From Megalonaias nervosa (lineage: Eukaryota > Mollusca > Bivalvia > Unionida > Unionidae), in NCBI GenBank assembly GCA_016617855.1, contig JAECUM010004378.1:1-64000 (forward strand): 64,000 nucleotides of DNA, in the 5' to 3' direction. Position 1 is the stretch's first letter. Each line of letters begins with the position of its first letter. The notes beneath the pieces are model-generated. The model was not told the DNA's origin, did not search any database, and worked only from the letters and a program-made list of their open reading frames with translations. The position numbers were made by a program, and so were the translations under genes. Below are positions 10,887-64,000 of this stretch, piece after piece.

Positions 10887-12869
10887 TGGGGTGTTTTTGA
10901 TGCGTATTGAAAGTATCGTATCACTGACTGGCTGGCTCAAAAATCGTCTGTTCCATCATGAAATGAAATATATGAAAGGATTCAAGTGTCGAGCAGCTGA
11001 CTCGTTTAAACAAGTTGTATGTTAAAACCTTTGAGAAGGAGTTATTGTGGGAAACTATTGAGATCTTACCTAAGAGCAATGTCTAGAACTTAACTTCAAT
11101 GTTTATACCTTCTGCACCAAAAATACCGCGGCTAAAAACTCAGTGTAAAGACTTCTTTCTTCTTTGTGATATTTTTCGCCAATGTTTTTGTAAAGGATTA
11201 TTACACCAGTCTGGAAACAGTGGGTGCACTTGATTCATATCTCGGGTAAAGAATCAAATCAGTGCACTATTGCAGACTAAATCAAGTCGAGTGTAGGTTC
11301 CAGAATGAATAAAAGACGGAGTCCCTTATATGAGAGGTTATGATTTCTTTAGATATAATAGACGATGATCATACAATAAAGGGTTTGAAAAAGAGCTGCT
11401 CCTTTTTACTGTAGTACCAGCTCTTTCACAGGGACTGTAGTTTTTAAATAATGCTGAGTAACCCGCAGTACGCTTCTCACTTATCTAAAAGTGGTATCTG
11501 GTGACTCCACTTTTAGCTTATTCTACTGTTTGTGCGGGGGGATGTTTCGTTTTCTGGATTTTTTGGATGGGGGCAGTCTGAATATAAAGATAATAGCCAC
11601 CATGCAAAAAATTGTCTGTAAAAAAAAAAAGCAAAAACAAAAAAATTAACAAATATCGCGCTATTTGGCAACACGTGTTGCAAAGCGTTATTACTCAAGA
11701 GCATGAAATAGTTTAAATTTCCCATAGTGGATTAAGATTCGAATGTGCCTGTACTATATATAATACAAGTCATACAGATCTTGAAGGCTTTCAGTACGGA
11801 TTACTCCAGTAATGGATGTCATATTGGGTTTTAAATAGCGATAGTTCATTTAATTTAGATCATTATACATTCATATTCCTTCTTTTGGAAGGTTATTATT
11901 TGCACACCGAGAAGTGCATACAGCATAATTCAAGGTTAAAGTATCGTAGATATGTTTTTGGACGAGGTTAACCTAAATGTGTGATCCAGACGTCACAGCT
12001 GCGCATGTTGCCACCATTGTAAAACTTCATAGCAATCAGTAATATTCGTCTGGAAGTTTGTTGATGACATTTAAGGTGCATAGCATTCAACATTCAGGAT
12101 TTAACTGACTTTGGTTAGATTGTATTAGCATGAAATTTTCGATAGCTTGTCCATTTACCCTGTGTCGTCGGTTTAATTCAGGGGTGGGCAAAATAACGGC
12201 ATGTGAGCTAGATGCGGCCCATCTTACATTTCCCACAAAACGGTTTACCTCCTAAGATAAGATTTTGATAAACATGTATTCAGCTAATTGTTATTAAGCG
12301 CATTTACTTTGTTGTGGAAAGAATAAAATAGGGCCTTTGTACAATAGATTGTAAGGTAATTTCGTTAATATAACAGAAATGTACGGTATGTGACAATTTA
12401 CCAACATTCGTGGAGTGGTCCCCACCCGTGCGAAAAATATTCCCCATCTCTTGCTTATACACTAGTGTACCCAGGTGTTCGGATGACGATTGGGTCACTT
12501 TCCAGTTGGAACATCATCGGTCTTTCCGTCCAGTCGATAGTTATTTCTATCCTTCCCACATCCTCTGCTTTTCCGTCAAATCGTAAAAGAAACCTCTAAT
12601 GTCATTTGTCGCCATTGAAAACCATGTTCTGAACCACTTTCTTCAAATGGAACAATATAGATGGAGACAAAGTCACAATGGAACAATTTCGGCTTTTGCT
12701 GTCGTAGCATATTGACTCAGGTAAAAATTATGTTTCCTATATATTCTCTACATTTGTTTCTTAGTACTGAACTTGCCAAATCCTAATAAATGATATATGT
12801 TAATCTAAAATACCTTCAAAGATGAACTCAGTGTAAAGTTCTTGTCATAGGTTATCCGGCATTTTTTTT
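10887..12869. other. Non-coding stretch
   Basis: No gene recognised. Some segments (12,390-12,600) are locally GC-richer and open on both strands, but carry no motif I know and no convincing splice sites. Confidence 0.4.
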
Positions 12870-13600
12870 ACAAGTCAGACAACCAGTACTTTTTGACCAT
12901 AATGTGTGCATCCACAAGATTTCCAGAGGCAATTCCTTTGAAGAATATTAAAACAAAATAAAACTAAAGTCATAGTACATGCTTTGATAGATATATTTAC
13001 ACGTTTTTGGTCTTCTCAAATCTATCCAGTCTGATCAATGGTCAGATTTTACGTCTGGAGTTTTCCAACAAGTTAAGCATGAATTATGCAACCAACAGTT
13101 TAAATCTGCCTATCACCCTGGAAATCTAGGGACTTTGGAAAGATTTCGTCAAACTTTGAAGAATATTATTCGGTCATATTGCTTTGAAACAGAAAAGGAT
13201 TCAGATGAGGGTGTTCATTTGCTCTCGTTTGCTGTTAGGGAATAAGTTCATTAATCCTTAGGTTTTAGTCCTTTTAAACTAGTTTTTGGGCATACTGTCC
13301 AAGGTCCGTTGAAGTTATTAATAGACAAACATCTATCAAAAGAAGATTAAAAAGTAATCTTATGTCTTTGATTTATTACAAATATAAGTACTCAAAGGCT
13401 TGTGAAACAGCAAGAACTAATCTTTACTCTCCTCAATTAAAAGTGATGTCAAGGTATGACAGAAATACAAAAGAAACGAGTTGTTTTCTGCCTGGTGATA
13501 TAGTTCATGCTCTCTTGCCTATACCTCAAAATCCTCTTCAGGCCAAGTATCATGGTCTTTATACAATTAAAAAAATGAAGTGACTTAGATTATATCATTA
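12870..13600 (+). pseudogene. Integrase remnant of copy B
   Basis: Frame pieces match copy A: 'DNQYFLTIMCASTRFPEAIPL' (12,876-12,938), then 'KVIVHALIDIF'. The second catalytic Asp lies in 'QSDQWSDFTSG' (about 13,027) and the Glu in 'GTLERFRQTLK', about 34 residues later, as expected for a DDE integrase. A stop near 13,245 and frame changes follow. The C-terminal domain (13,480-13,580) has 'FLPGDIVHALLPIPQNPLQ' and 'YHGLYTIKK'. Confidence 0.75.
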
Positions 13601-13753
13601 ACACTCCTGGGAGGCGGAAACATAAGTAACTTTGCCATATAAGTATGTTAAAGGAGTATGTTGATAGATATAGCTCTGTTAATCATTCAGTCAGTTTAGT
13701 TGTACATGTCCCACGCAGCGAGTATTTAAACGATAGCATGCAATCAGAATGTA

Positions 13754-14250
13754 ATGACTTTGGTTTTAACCAATCTTCGGAATCCAGAAATATTTAACAA
13801 TCTGGACCAGAAACTTTGCATCTACATCCTAAATTGGAAATGCAAAAATACGTCACCATGTTTGACCTTTGAATGGATTCTGGCAAATTCCATTGACGGA
13901 AAGAGCAAACGAAATTTCGGCAGTTGTAAATCCATATGCACTTGATCAATATAAATTGATGCCGTTTGGTATGAATCATTCTCCGCCAACATTCCAGCGT
14001 TTAATGAACATGATAACATCTGCCTAGATAACGTCATCATCTACAACGACACCTGTTAAGATCATTTGGAAACCATCTGGAATCTAGGTAAAAGGGAGTT
14101 TTGCCGTGTTTGTCTTACATTTTTAGGACATATTGTGGGACAAAGTCAAACTAAACCTGTAGAAGTTAAGTTCAAGCCAATCTCTGAATTCACAGTGCTT
14201 GTTAATAAAAAGCAACTGGTGCGATTTCTGGGTATGGCTTGATATTTTTG
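13754..14250 (+). pseudogene. Reverse transcriptase remnant of copy B
   Basis: It starts with a linker related to copy A ('NLRNPEIFNNLDQKL', 13,773-13,820). A large deletion then removes the fingers up to a piece with 'DQYKLMPFGMNHSPPTFQRL' (13,945-14,010). The following catalytic stretch is damaged: a stop and small deletions lie where copy A has YIDD. The thumb side ends near 14,250. Confidence 0.75.
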
Positions 14251-14379
14251 TACATTTTCTCCAATTTTTCGATAATTGCTGAACCCCTGACCTATTTTTT
14301 GAGTAAGAAACCAAATTTCATTTGACTGACAAATGTCAGCCAGCTTTGGATAAATTAAAGGCCATACTTAAGAGTACAC

Positions 14380-14775
14380 CAGTTCGTTCAGTTCCAAATT
14401 TCAGATAATCATTTAAAATTTATGTTGATGCAAGTGATGTAGGGGTTGGCGGAGAATTGATTCAAGAAGACAAAATGATGTAGATCATTGTCCTGTTTTT
14501 CTATATAAAAAAGGAACTAAACAAGCACCAATGAATTTTCCACAATCTAGAAGGAATGTTTGGCTTTGATATTGGCTTTGAACTGTGTATTAGTTAAGTT
14601 CTTTCTCCGATTATTGAATTCAGCGTTCACTATCTCCTGACATTCATTAGCAAAATGAAAAACACAAATCAGAGATTTTTAAGATGGAATTTGATTTTGC
14701 AGGAATACAACAATAACATTAGGTATATCAAGCGAAAAGATAATCTGATTGCAGATGCACTTTCACGTGTATAGA
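14380..14775 (+). pseudogene. RNase H remnant of copy B
   Basis: It carries 'IYVDASDVGVGGELIQED' (about 14,417-14,470) with the first catalytic Asp, a region equivalent to the NYSAIEKE helix in decayed form (14,520-14,580), and the tail 'DNLIADALSRV' followed by a stop at about 14,772. Several stops interrupt it. Confidence 0.75.
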
Positions 14776-14922
14776 AGTACTATATGACTTAATTTTTGTA
14801 TATTTTGTATCATTCATAAGACGTCTTTCTATGTAATTTTAATTATTTGAGTATTATATGTATATTTGACTAATCTGTAAAAGAAAGCTTTATTGTATAT
14901 AACTATTTCTTTATGAGGGAAG

Positions 14923-15190
14923 TGTTATGTATATCTATTTAACTTTTGTCCATGATTGTACATTGTAAGGGTCATTTGTGAACGACTTATTACAAAGATA
15001 ACTTTTGTCCATGGTTGTTGGTTAGACCGTAAGATAATATTTGCTAACATGTTTGCATGGCCTTTGGACCTCATATGGTTCTAGAAGAGAAATTTTTTCA
15101 GAATTTGATGGGAAAATGACCCAAATCCTGGTCATCTAAGCGTGTCCTACTTTTTTATAAGGTTCTGAAATAAACATAATTCCTCGTTCC
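14923..15190 (+). mobile_element. Probable LTR start of copy B
   Basis: TGTTATGTATATC at 14,923 follows the purine tract and matches the first bases of the copy A LTR. Beyond the first few dozen bases the sequence does not resemble the copy A LTR family, so this is a different subfamily or a rearranged LTR. An AATAAA-type signal near 15,169 could be its polyadenylation site. The 3' end is not determined and 15,190 is an estimate. Confidence 0.45.
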
Positions 15191-15640
15191 TACTTCAAGT
15201 TCAGTCTCTAAAATCATTGTCTTCAGATATAATTTGAGAGGAATCATTTTTTTTTTTTTTTTTTTTTAAAATATGTATTGGAATTACAAAGTGCTCCTTG
15301 GCATTTTGGATTAAATCGATATTTTGGAATTAGTATGAATTCATTGAAGGACATTCTGGATTATATCATTGTGATACATCAAAACTGTTTGCACATCAGC
15401 GCTTCCAAGATTATTGGCACATCAGCTCATTCAATACTGGAATTAATTCAGAACAATATATACTTTTGGACTTGTGATGTGATAACACTTTTAGGATTAT
15501 CTGGGATTTAATTCACAAAACTTTAAGTTTCTGTTAATTTTCACGTTCAATTCAAGGGAAAGAAATTATTTGTTAATTTTTACTAAAGTTGTTGACTTTC
15601 CTTTTTCCTTTACTCAGTTTAAGACCACAGAGTTGTAAAA

Positions 15641-15686
<46 letters not shown>

Positions 15687-15688
15687 TA

Positions 15689-15746
<58 letters not shown>

Positions 15747-15763
15747 TCATATATATATATATA

Positions 15764-15825
<62 letters not shown>
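15641..15825. repeat. Compound (TA)n-(TG)n microsatellite
   Basis: About 120 bases of TA with short interruptions, then more than 50 bases of TG. Open frames of IY and CV dipeptides here are artefacts. Confidence 0.95.
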
Positions 15826-15826
<1 letters not shown>

Positions 15827-17340
15827 AAGAGTTATACGTACAAACCTATATACATATATCAATGTTTGAGATTAGTTTTTCTGTCAATAAAATATTAACC
15901 GAACCTTCATATTTTAAAGACCGTCCTATTATATTGGCTCTGATGTTTCAGTCAGTCCTCATCCTATATTGCATCAGAGATTTGATTCTCTGGTCAGATT
16001 AGGCCGTGAGAGTAATGTTTTAAAATTTTTCTCTACAGTTGTCTGCTCTATAACTCTATTTGGGCAACTATCATCATTATCGTAGGCATTAGCAATGTCG
16101 CTTGTCAATTATTACTTTTTTATTCTGACTGTGATGTGCATGGAATCGAATTTCGAAATATATTATTACCATATATGCTACTGTGTGTGAGGTACTGGTA
16201 ACGTAAGCAGGACACTCACCAACGTCTACGTATAAGGTACTGGTGATGGAAGAAGCACATTTATCAACGTCTGTATGTGAGGTACTGGTGACGGAAGGAG
16301 ACATGTACCAAACGTCGGCGTGTGAGGTACTAGAGACGAAAGCGGCACACTTGCCATGGTCTGGGTGTGAGGCACTGGTAACGGAAGCGACGCATATACC
16401 AGCGTCTGTGTCTGAGGTTTGAGGAAAGCCAGATAAATCGTCTTAGTTTTAATTTAGGAAATGATATTTAATGTTGATAAATCGTTTGTCTTTGAAAGGA
16501 GTGGCCACATTCAGCCACATAGGTAAATTTACCAAATTCTCTATCAAATAATCTATAATAAAAGCACAGAAGCATTAAAATGAAGGACCTTCGGTACGAA
16601 AGGATGGGCTTAATGTTCACAACATCGTGTCAATTATGTTGATATTTGTTCGAGCGGGTTTTCTCCTCTGAGCATAATACGATACTAAATGAAACAATTC
16701 ATTAAGCAATAGCTTATGGGGTATGCTATAGTGCCTCTTTTTGTCTCTCGAATTTAGAGTCTTTTCAACATAACATACTTGTGTATGTTTCCTCGTATAC
16801 ATCGTCAGGATAGCGGCCATTTAAAATGGAATACTAATTTTCATTACTTACATATTTGCTTGTCTTACATGGTTACATGTCTGCGATATCTTCTTTTTAG
16901 CAATACATTATTCTGCCTTTTTTCAGGCTATGATTTGCCCATAAATATGTTGTTTCAAACATAATTTGGTATTAGATAATTTTGTTTTAAGCCTCCTTTC
17001 ATAACCATGTAAGGATTTCGAATCCTTGTCTTTACAAAAGATTGTAAACATTTAACGTGTTTCCATCCTATGATGATATAAAACCTTTGAAATAATAACA
17101 TAAAATTAGTAAGTCCATGTGCTCTGTTTGTATATAACCATGTATTTAATGATTACCTCTGACTCAACTCACGACGATACTTTTATTCATTATACGTTTA
17201 TAAGTGAAGTTCATCAATTCTGAGTTAAATTTATTTTTGAAGATGGAGAGCGCAACAGCAAAATTCAGTGTTAGGATAATCACTATTATGTAGGGAATAA
17301 TATTATATTCAAATAATTCACACACATACATACATGCGTA
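15826..17340. other. Non-coding stretch around the 45-bp minisatellite
   Basis: Apart from the minisatellite at 16,182-16,425 I see no gene, element end or RNA here. Confidence 0.4.
16182..16425. repeat. 45-bp minisatellite, about 5.5 units
   Basis: The core 'ggtactgg' (or a variant) starts at 16,191, 16,236, 16,281, 16,326, 16,371 and 16,416, exactly every 45 bases. Units share 'gtgtgaggtactggtaacgga' and 'accaacgtctg'. The period is a multiple of three, and the minus strand stays open through all units as a 15-residue repeat with a 'TSTSHTDVD' core and one Cys per unit. No splice site, start or similarity supports coding. Confidence 0.85.
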
Positions 17341-17351
17341 CACAAACGCGC

Positions 17352-17497
<146 letters not shown>

Positions 17498-17789
17498 TTT
17501 TGTTCCGTGCTTTCCGGGTTTTGTTGCATGTATTGACAGTATGGGGCTGTTGCTCAGTTGATGAATGTATATTTAATCTTTACCTTACATTTGGATACTT
17601 TCGACAGTATTCCACGACGGAAATGATAAGCACATGTAGCAAATCAACAAAACAGAGTTCATATCAACTAAGACATTGAAACAGGTAACTTATAATCGTT
17701 TTCTGATTACTAGCCCATAGTTTTACATAACCTTAATATATTAAGGTGTTTTGCTAACGTCATATTTATTTCTAAAGCAGTTTAAATAA

Positions 17790-17863
17790 AGGTACAGATT
17801 GCTTTCGGCTTACTGGAGTCGAGTTTTAGCTACGACGTCGTGGACTCTGTCCACGAAGAAAAG
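17790..17863 (+). other. Candidate non-coding first exon of NAT10
   Basis: The first coding exon of NAT10 starts 19 bases upstream of its ATG with an acceptor (ttatttcag, AG at 20,714-20,715), so at least one 5' exon must lie further upstream. This stretch is locally CpG-richer (tacgacgtcgtgg, ccacgaag) and ends in AAG|GTAATA at 17,863/17,864. It is the best candidate I see, but nothing proves it. Confidence 0.25.
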
Positions 17864-17939
17864 GTAATAATAGTAGTGCTGGGCTATTCGAATATTACAT
17901 TGTGGCAGCCGGGTAGATGAATTAATTTCGGAATTATAT

Positions 17940-18620
17940 AATACATAAAAATGGAATGTTTTCTGCATAATGTGAGAGCAGATTTCAAAAATGAACTCGT
18001 AACGTTATATGAGATCTTTTGAAATAAATACGCAGGAAGCTTTGTTACACACGCGTCGTTCATCATTTTTAATATTGGTCTTTGGTCATTTCTTGCAAAT
18101 TGTTGTCCTCGTGGCATTTCATGTTGAAATTTGCTCTCTTATATATGCTTATATATAAATGTTTTGATATTAAATTGACTTTCTTTATTTCAGGTACATC
18201 TGAAGCCTTCTGTTACTTTTTTTTTTATGAAGCGTCTCCTAACATTTTCGCAGAAATTCCGTATTCCTGAGTCATGCACAACTTGAAGTTTAATGTTTCT
18301 ATTAAAAATGGACAATTTTCTGCATAATGGTAGTGTGCAGGATTAAAAAATGAACTCATTATGGTATCTTTTGAAATTACAGAAAGCATTTAAACACATG
18401 CACAGTCCACGATGTTGAATATTGGTTTTTGGTCACTGTTTCCAAATTCTTCACCTCATGTTACTTCATGCCAAATTTTGCATATCTCTTACATATGGTT
18501 ACATAGTAATGTTTTGTGAACATACAGCTTTAGGAATAAATTGACTTTTTCTATGTACCAGGTACTATTAAAGCATTTATCCTCCCCCCCCCCCATGTTC
18601 TTGAGTCATACACAGTTCAG
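17940..18620 (+). repeat. Decayed direct duplication (two units of about 350 bp)
   Basis: Unit 1 (about 17,945-18,280) and unit 2 (about 18,300-18,620) share an ordered series of segments: 'ttctgcataatg', 'aaaatgaactc', 'atcttttgaaat', 'atattggt.tttggtca', 'cttcatg' and 'gagtcatgcaca/gagtcatacaca'. Both include a segment ending in a pyrimidine-rich run. The units differ widely, so the duplication is old. The open frames here are shadows. Confidence 0.65.
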
Positions 18621-18629
18621 ACTTATGTG

Positions 18630-19875
18630 TTGCTCTAGAAACAAGTAATGCTTTTTCATTACAGTGATCTTGTAATATTGCCATTTGAAATTTAGTTATG
18701 AGAAAATAGTTTTGGTAAATTTTTCATATCTTTACAGTAAAATCAGTAACCAAAATAATTATTCTGACCATTATTTTCAGCTAATTACACATTTCATAAG
18801 ATAGAGGCAGTTGTTAAAATGTGGAATCGGGGAGAAGGAACTGGCACAAAGTCGGGTCTCAAGAAATATTTATGATTATGCTTTTTAAATAGAGAAAAAG
18901 GTTTTTGATCAATTTTCTTTTCTTCATTTTGACAATATCCATACTGATATTCATAAAAAAGGTCATGAATAGGTTTTATTTTCTTCCAGATTCTGTAAAA
19001 TGGTTTAACTTTTACTTCTAACTTGCCTATAATAAATATTAAAATTATAATTTGAATACCAGTGTCTCTGGACAAGAATCATCCCTAGTGTAGATAGCTG
19101 GACAGTGATAATAACTTAGTAATTCTTATAGTCACATATGTGGAATCAGATACATTACATAACACAATATGTACTACACTTTTGTTGCTAAATTTAGTAT
19201 ATTGGCTAAGATTAAGTTTGTATAATCTGATTTCAGAGTATAAATTCCTGCTTTTTCATGGATTAGAAATCCCTTGTATGATGACATACTTGTATTATGT
19301 CATGCTTTTTTAAGAAAAGGCAGGGATTATGGGATCCTGCCCATCCATGTGTACATAACGGTACATGCCTAATGTAATTAAAGCTACCACATTTACCAAA
19401 ATCTCTCAATGTAAACAGGGTTCACAATTACTGAAATGATGCTGTTTAATTGAAGCAGTTAGAATCTATGCCAGTCTCCCTTTCTACCTGTTAGGCTTAC
19501 TGAACAGCTGACTGCTATTATAATGTATATACTTTATTTCACTCACCTCGAGATTGTTTCATTTGGTATGCTTCTTTTGCCAACTGTTATGATAGGATTT
19601 AGTTTGTACAACATACCTTTGTTGAATATATTTAAATTAAACATCTCTTGGATCCTTGTGGTCATGTATTTTACTGGTACATATTTATAATAAAAAAGAT
19701 CAATGATGCAACTGGACGTACTGCCTGGACATGCACATACAATGCTTCTATAGGATCTGCAATTAATAAGAAACTACACAGTGAATTGCAAATGAACAAA
19801 AAATCCTACTAAATAATCCTCTGAAGCAGGGATGTGTTAATATATAATTTAATTGGAACAGTGTTTATGTGTTAC
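18630..19875. other. Non-coding stretch (probable NAT10 5' intron)
   Basis: AT-rich, no coding exon or element boundary recognised. Confidence 0.4.
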
Positions 19876-19879
19876 TGAC

Positions 19880-20112
19880 AGCCAAAGGGACTCCAGTTGC
19901 TGAGTGGGCTAAAATGTTTACCTTTTCCAATCATGACCAACTCACCTATGTCTGCATGGGTTTGAGTCTTTGGCTTGTGGGTATGTGAGAAAGCTTGCCA
20001 GTAGCTTCTTATGGTTGGTGGTTCTTACTGGGGTTTTCCCTGTGTCCTTCTCTTGCCATATATAGCCTGTCTTGTCCATAGAAATAATGTTAAACCCAGA
20101 ACAAGAACAACT
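19880..20112 (+). mobile_element. tRNA-derived SINE, family 2 (copy 1, decayed)
   Basis: The head has 'ttgctgagtgggctaaaat' (A-box-like, serine/leucine type) and 'tgcatgggtttgagtct' (B-box-like). The body has 'atgtgagaaagcttgccagtag', 'ccatatatagcctgtcttg' and the 3' end 'aatgttaaacccagaacaagaac'. The best copy is at 43,813; a reverse copy lies at 37,936 and a 3' fragment at 47,352. Confidence 0.75.
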
Positions 20113-20124
20113 GACAGCCACATG

Positions 20125-20715
20125 CATGCTCATTTACATGTTACCGATTTTTTTATGTTCATAGGCAGTAAACTAAACTATGCTGTATAAGCAGTGCAGC
20201 TTTAAATGTCAAATGACCTCTTGAACATTTAAGATGAAGACTTCAAACTTTATGCAATGATTGTGGGTGGTCTGTCGAAGTGAATAATGGCTTTGGAATA
20301 AGGGTTTGTCTTCTTGGGGCAGAACTTTGAATTATGAGTACATTTAAACATTTGTTAAGCTGGGCTCAAACTAGTGGGCAGAATGTGACTGGAATCATGT
20401 TATTAGCACATATACCGTATATTGCCTTTTTAATGCATGTGAGCAATTTCCATTTCCCCTTTTGACTTGGCAGTGACTTTTTGTGAATCATTGACTTGAA
20501 TCAAACCCTCTTACTCCCAAACAGTGTTTCCTTCATCTTGTGAAGTATCTTGGTTTTAATGCATGAGTAGCTTGGCATGCAGCAGGAACCTGTGTAGCAC
20601 ACTGCCTTTCTCTTTTCAGTCATCTGTGCTGAGGAAAATGATTGCCAAGCTTAAATGTCCATTGCCGAGAGTTTCACAAAATTAAAAAACTCATTAGTAT
20701 TTTTAATTATTTCAG
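20125..20715. other. Non-coding stretch before the first NAT10 coding exon
   Basis: No coding content. It ends in the acceptor for exon 1. Confidence 0.5.
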
Positions 20716-20734
20716 ACAAAAAGTGCTTTGAACC

Positions 20735-62667
<41,933 letters not shown>

Positions 62668-63599
62668 GTCAGTATTATCGAACACTTGTGACAAATGATA
62701 AAAGACTTGCATAGTGACTAATTTTTGTGGATGTAAAAGTTAGCATTTGCATCACAAAATGGGTATCTTTAATTTTGGTGAGCTACAGATTGAGAAAGGT
62801 GTTAATTTTTGTGTTTGTTTCATGATTTTATTTTGAGATCGCTTAATAACTTAACTTTTTTCACTGATAAAAATACCCACCATGTTATGGTCATGTCATG
62901 ATTAGGTTAAATACAGTGATTAGCATAGTATGAAAGTTGTGAAAGTCATACAGTTTCCAACGTTTGTGGATGAGACCTAAAGTCCCATGGAAACTTTTGC
63001 CATTTTGGGGGATCATTGTTTGGACAGACATTCAAATGCCATGAATATATTCTTGGATATTCATGTTTGAAATTTCCCAAATGCCTTGAAGTAACCTTAG
63101 AACAACAAGCCTGGCAGATTACATTTTGGCATGTTCGACCCACTAAGTTCATTTTCAGTCCCAAATCCATATGGATTCTTGTTTTGGTGTGAATTTTACT
63201 GAGAACATTGCATATCAGGAACCATATCATCCTCCAAAGACACTCCTTGTACCTTTTATATGAACAGATTAAGGGGGCCACAGAGACTAAGCCACTAACT
63301 TCTCACTTCCTTGTGTTTGTTTTATTTATCAGTCATTGCAAAGGTCAGATTATACAAACTGCTTTCATGATGATAGCAGAACTTGTGCTGTACACCACTA
63401 TGCATAATTTGAAATTCATACTCAGTCTGCCATTATTCCTGAAACCATACTGTATACATTATATACACCAATTTATCACAAATCTAAAGATTTTTATTAA
63501 TTCTAGAACCAGTCAAGTTTTAGTCTCGAGTTCAAAGTTTGTGCTAAGTATGTCTATACTTTGTTTATCTGTGGGTTTAGAATGTAGAATTGGCCCAAA
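62668..63599. other. NAT10 intron 14 sequence
   Basis: No exon seen. Open frames at 62,946-63,281 (minus) and 63,208-63,603 (plus) have no motif. Confidence 0.4.
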
Positions 63600-63603
63600 A
63601 TGA

Positions 63604-63770
63604 GTTTCTACGTGTTGTTAGAGGTGACTGATGGAGGCAGGAGATACAGTGTCTCTGTGCTAAGCATTCTGGATCATACCAACCTGGGTCAGCTACCATG
63701 GTGTGTCTTTGGTCAAGGCACCTATTCGTGTTACTGTTCCATGAAACACCAAACCAAACTATTTTTCTTA
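63604..63770 (+). mobile_element. tRNA-derived SINE, family 3 (copy 3, decayed)
   Basis: 'aggtgactgatgg' near the head, then 'gggtcagctaccatggtgtgtctttggtcaaggcac' and the 3' end 'tgttccatgaaacaccaaaccaaac', which match copy 2. The tRNA head is largely lost. Confidence 0.5.
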
Positions 63771-63782
63771 TTGCAGTACTGA

Positions 63783-64000
63783 ATTATCTGACTTGTTTGC
63801 CTTCTTGCTGCAAATTGATCTGAGACAGACTCTTTTTATTATGACCCCAATATGGATAGAACATTGGCATACTTATCCCAACATTCTTGTGTGCACATCT
63901 AATCATCCTTCTTTCCACTGACTGTGTTGAAACTTGGCAGTCATTATTGACAAGAAGCTGATATGTGCTTATGGGGTTATCATCATGCTTCGATGCATTT
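63783..64000. other. End of window, intronic
   Basis: No exon or element recognised before the window ends. Confidence 0.4.

Larger units (their letters stand above)
12870..14922 (+). mobile_element. Degenerate Gmr1-like (Ty3/gypsy) retrotransposon, copy B
   Basis: A 5'-truncated second element on the plus strand. It contains the integrase core (from about 12,872), integrase C-terminus (13,362-13,583), reverse transcriptase linker and core (13,754-14,250), RNase H (14,400-14,775), then a 3' untranslated part and a purine tract 'gagggaag' just before an LTR-type TGTTATGTATAT at 14,923. As in copy A, integrase precedes reverse transcriptase. Many stops and deletions are present. The polymerase active-site region is damaged: copy A's YIDD is not intact here. 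Confidence 0.8.

Noticed and set aside
62668..64000. Next NAT10 exon inside the window
   Set aside because: No segment resembling the family sequence that follows residue 584 was found in any plus-strand frame.

Overview
The window is a piece of a large, AT-rich, repeat-dense animal genome. Spliceosomal introns, three tRNA-headed SINE families, LTR retrotransposons, long (TA)n/(CA)n/(GA)n tracts and minisatellites rule out a prokaryote. The one strongly recognisable gene encodes a NAT10 protein that aligns residue for residue with the vertebrate protein over all 584 codons present. The repeat style suggests an invertebrate, perhaps a mollusc or other lophotrochozoan. That placement is inference.

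Layout. (a) 1-2,000: a CpG-richer island in AT-rich DNA. It holds a minus-strand first coding exon (start codon at 1,939, donor after 1,882) of an unrecognised gene running off the left edge, and a perfect TCTCGCGAGA promoter-type palindrome. (b) 3,585-7,250 (minus) and 12,870-about 15,200 (plus): two decayed Ty3/gypsy-type retrotransposons. Both have integrase upstream of reverse transcriptase and RNase H, the unusual pol order of Gmr1-like elements. (c) 7,270-20,700: SINEs, a tRNA-like relic, microsatellites, a 45-bp minisatellite and a decayed tandem duplication. A possible non-coding first exon of NAT10 lies near 17,800. (d) 20,735-62,667: fourteen coding exons of NAT10 on the plus strand, covering residues 1-584 of about 1,025. 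They include the N-terminal domain, the Walker A (K290) and Walker B (DEAA) motifs of the helicase module, and the start of the acetyltransferase region. The acetyl-CoA site and the C-terminal RNA-binding part lie beyond the right edge.

The NAT10 introns are full of mobile DNA. There are three LTRs of the same family as the upstream Gmr1-like element, all antisense to the gene, one a solo LTR with a clean 5-bp target duplication. There is also a pogo-like TIR element, a tyrosine-recombinase (DIRS-like) relic, foldback elements and more SINEs. Several minisatellites contain splice-site-like units. In two cases the array includes the authentic splice site itself: a 44-bp array ends exactly at the acceptor of exon 8, and a 31-bp array begins in the last nine coding bases of exon 10 and repeats its donor. 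I regard these splice-site-spanning arrays, with the retroelement pol order, as the most interesting content. I found no prokaryote-style system, CRISPR array or operon.
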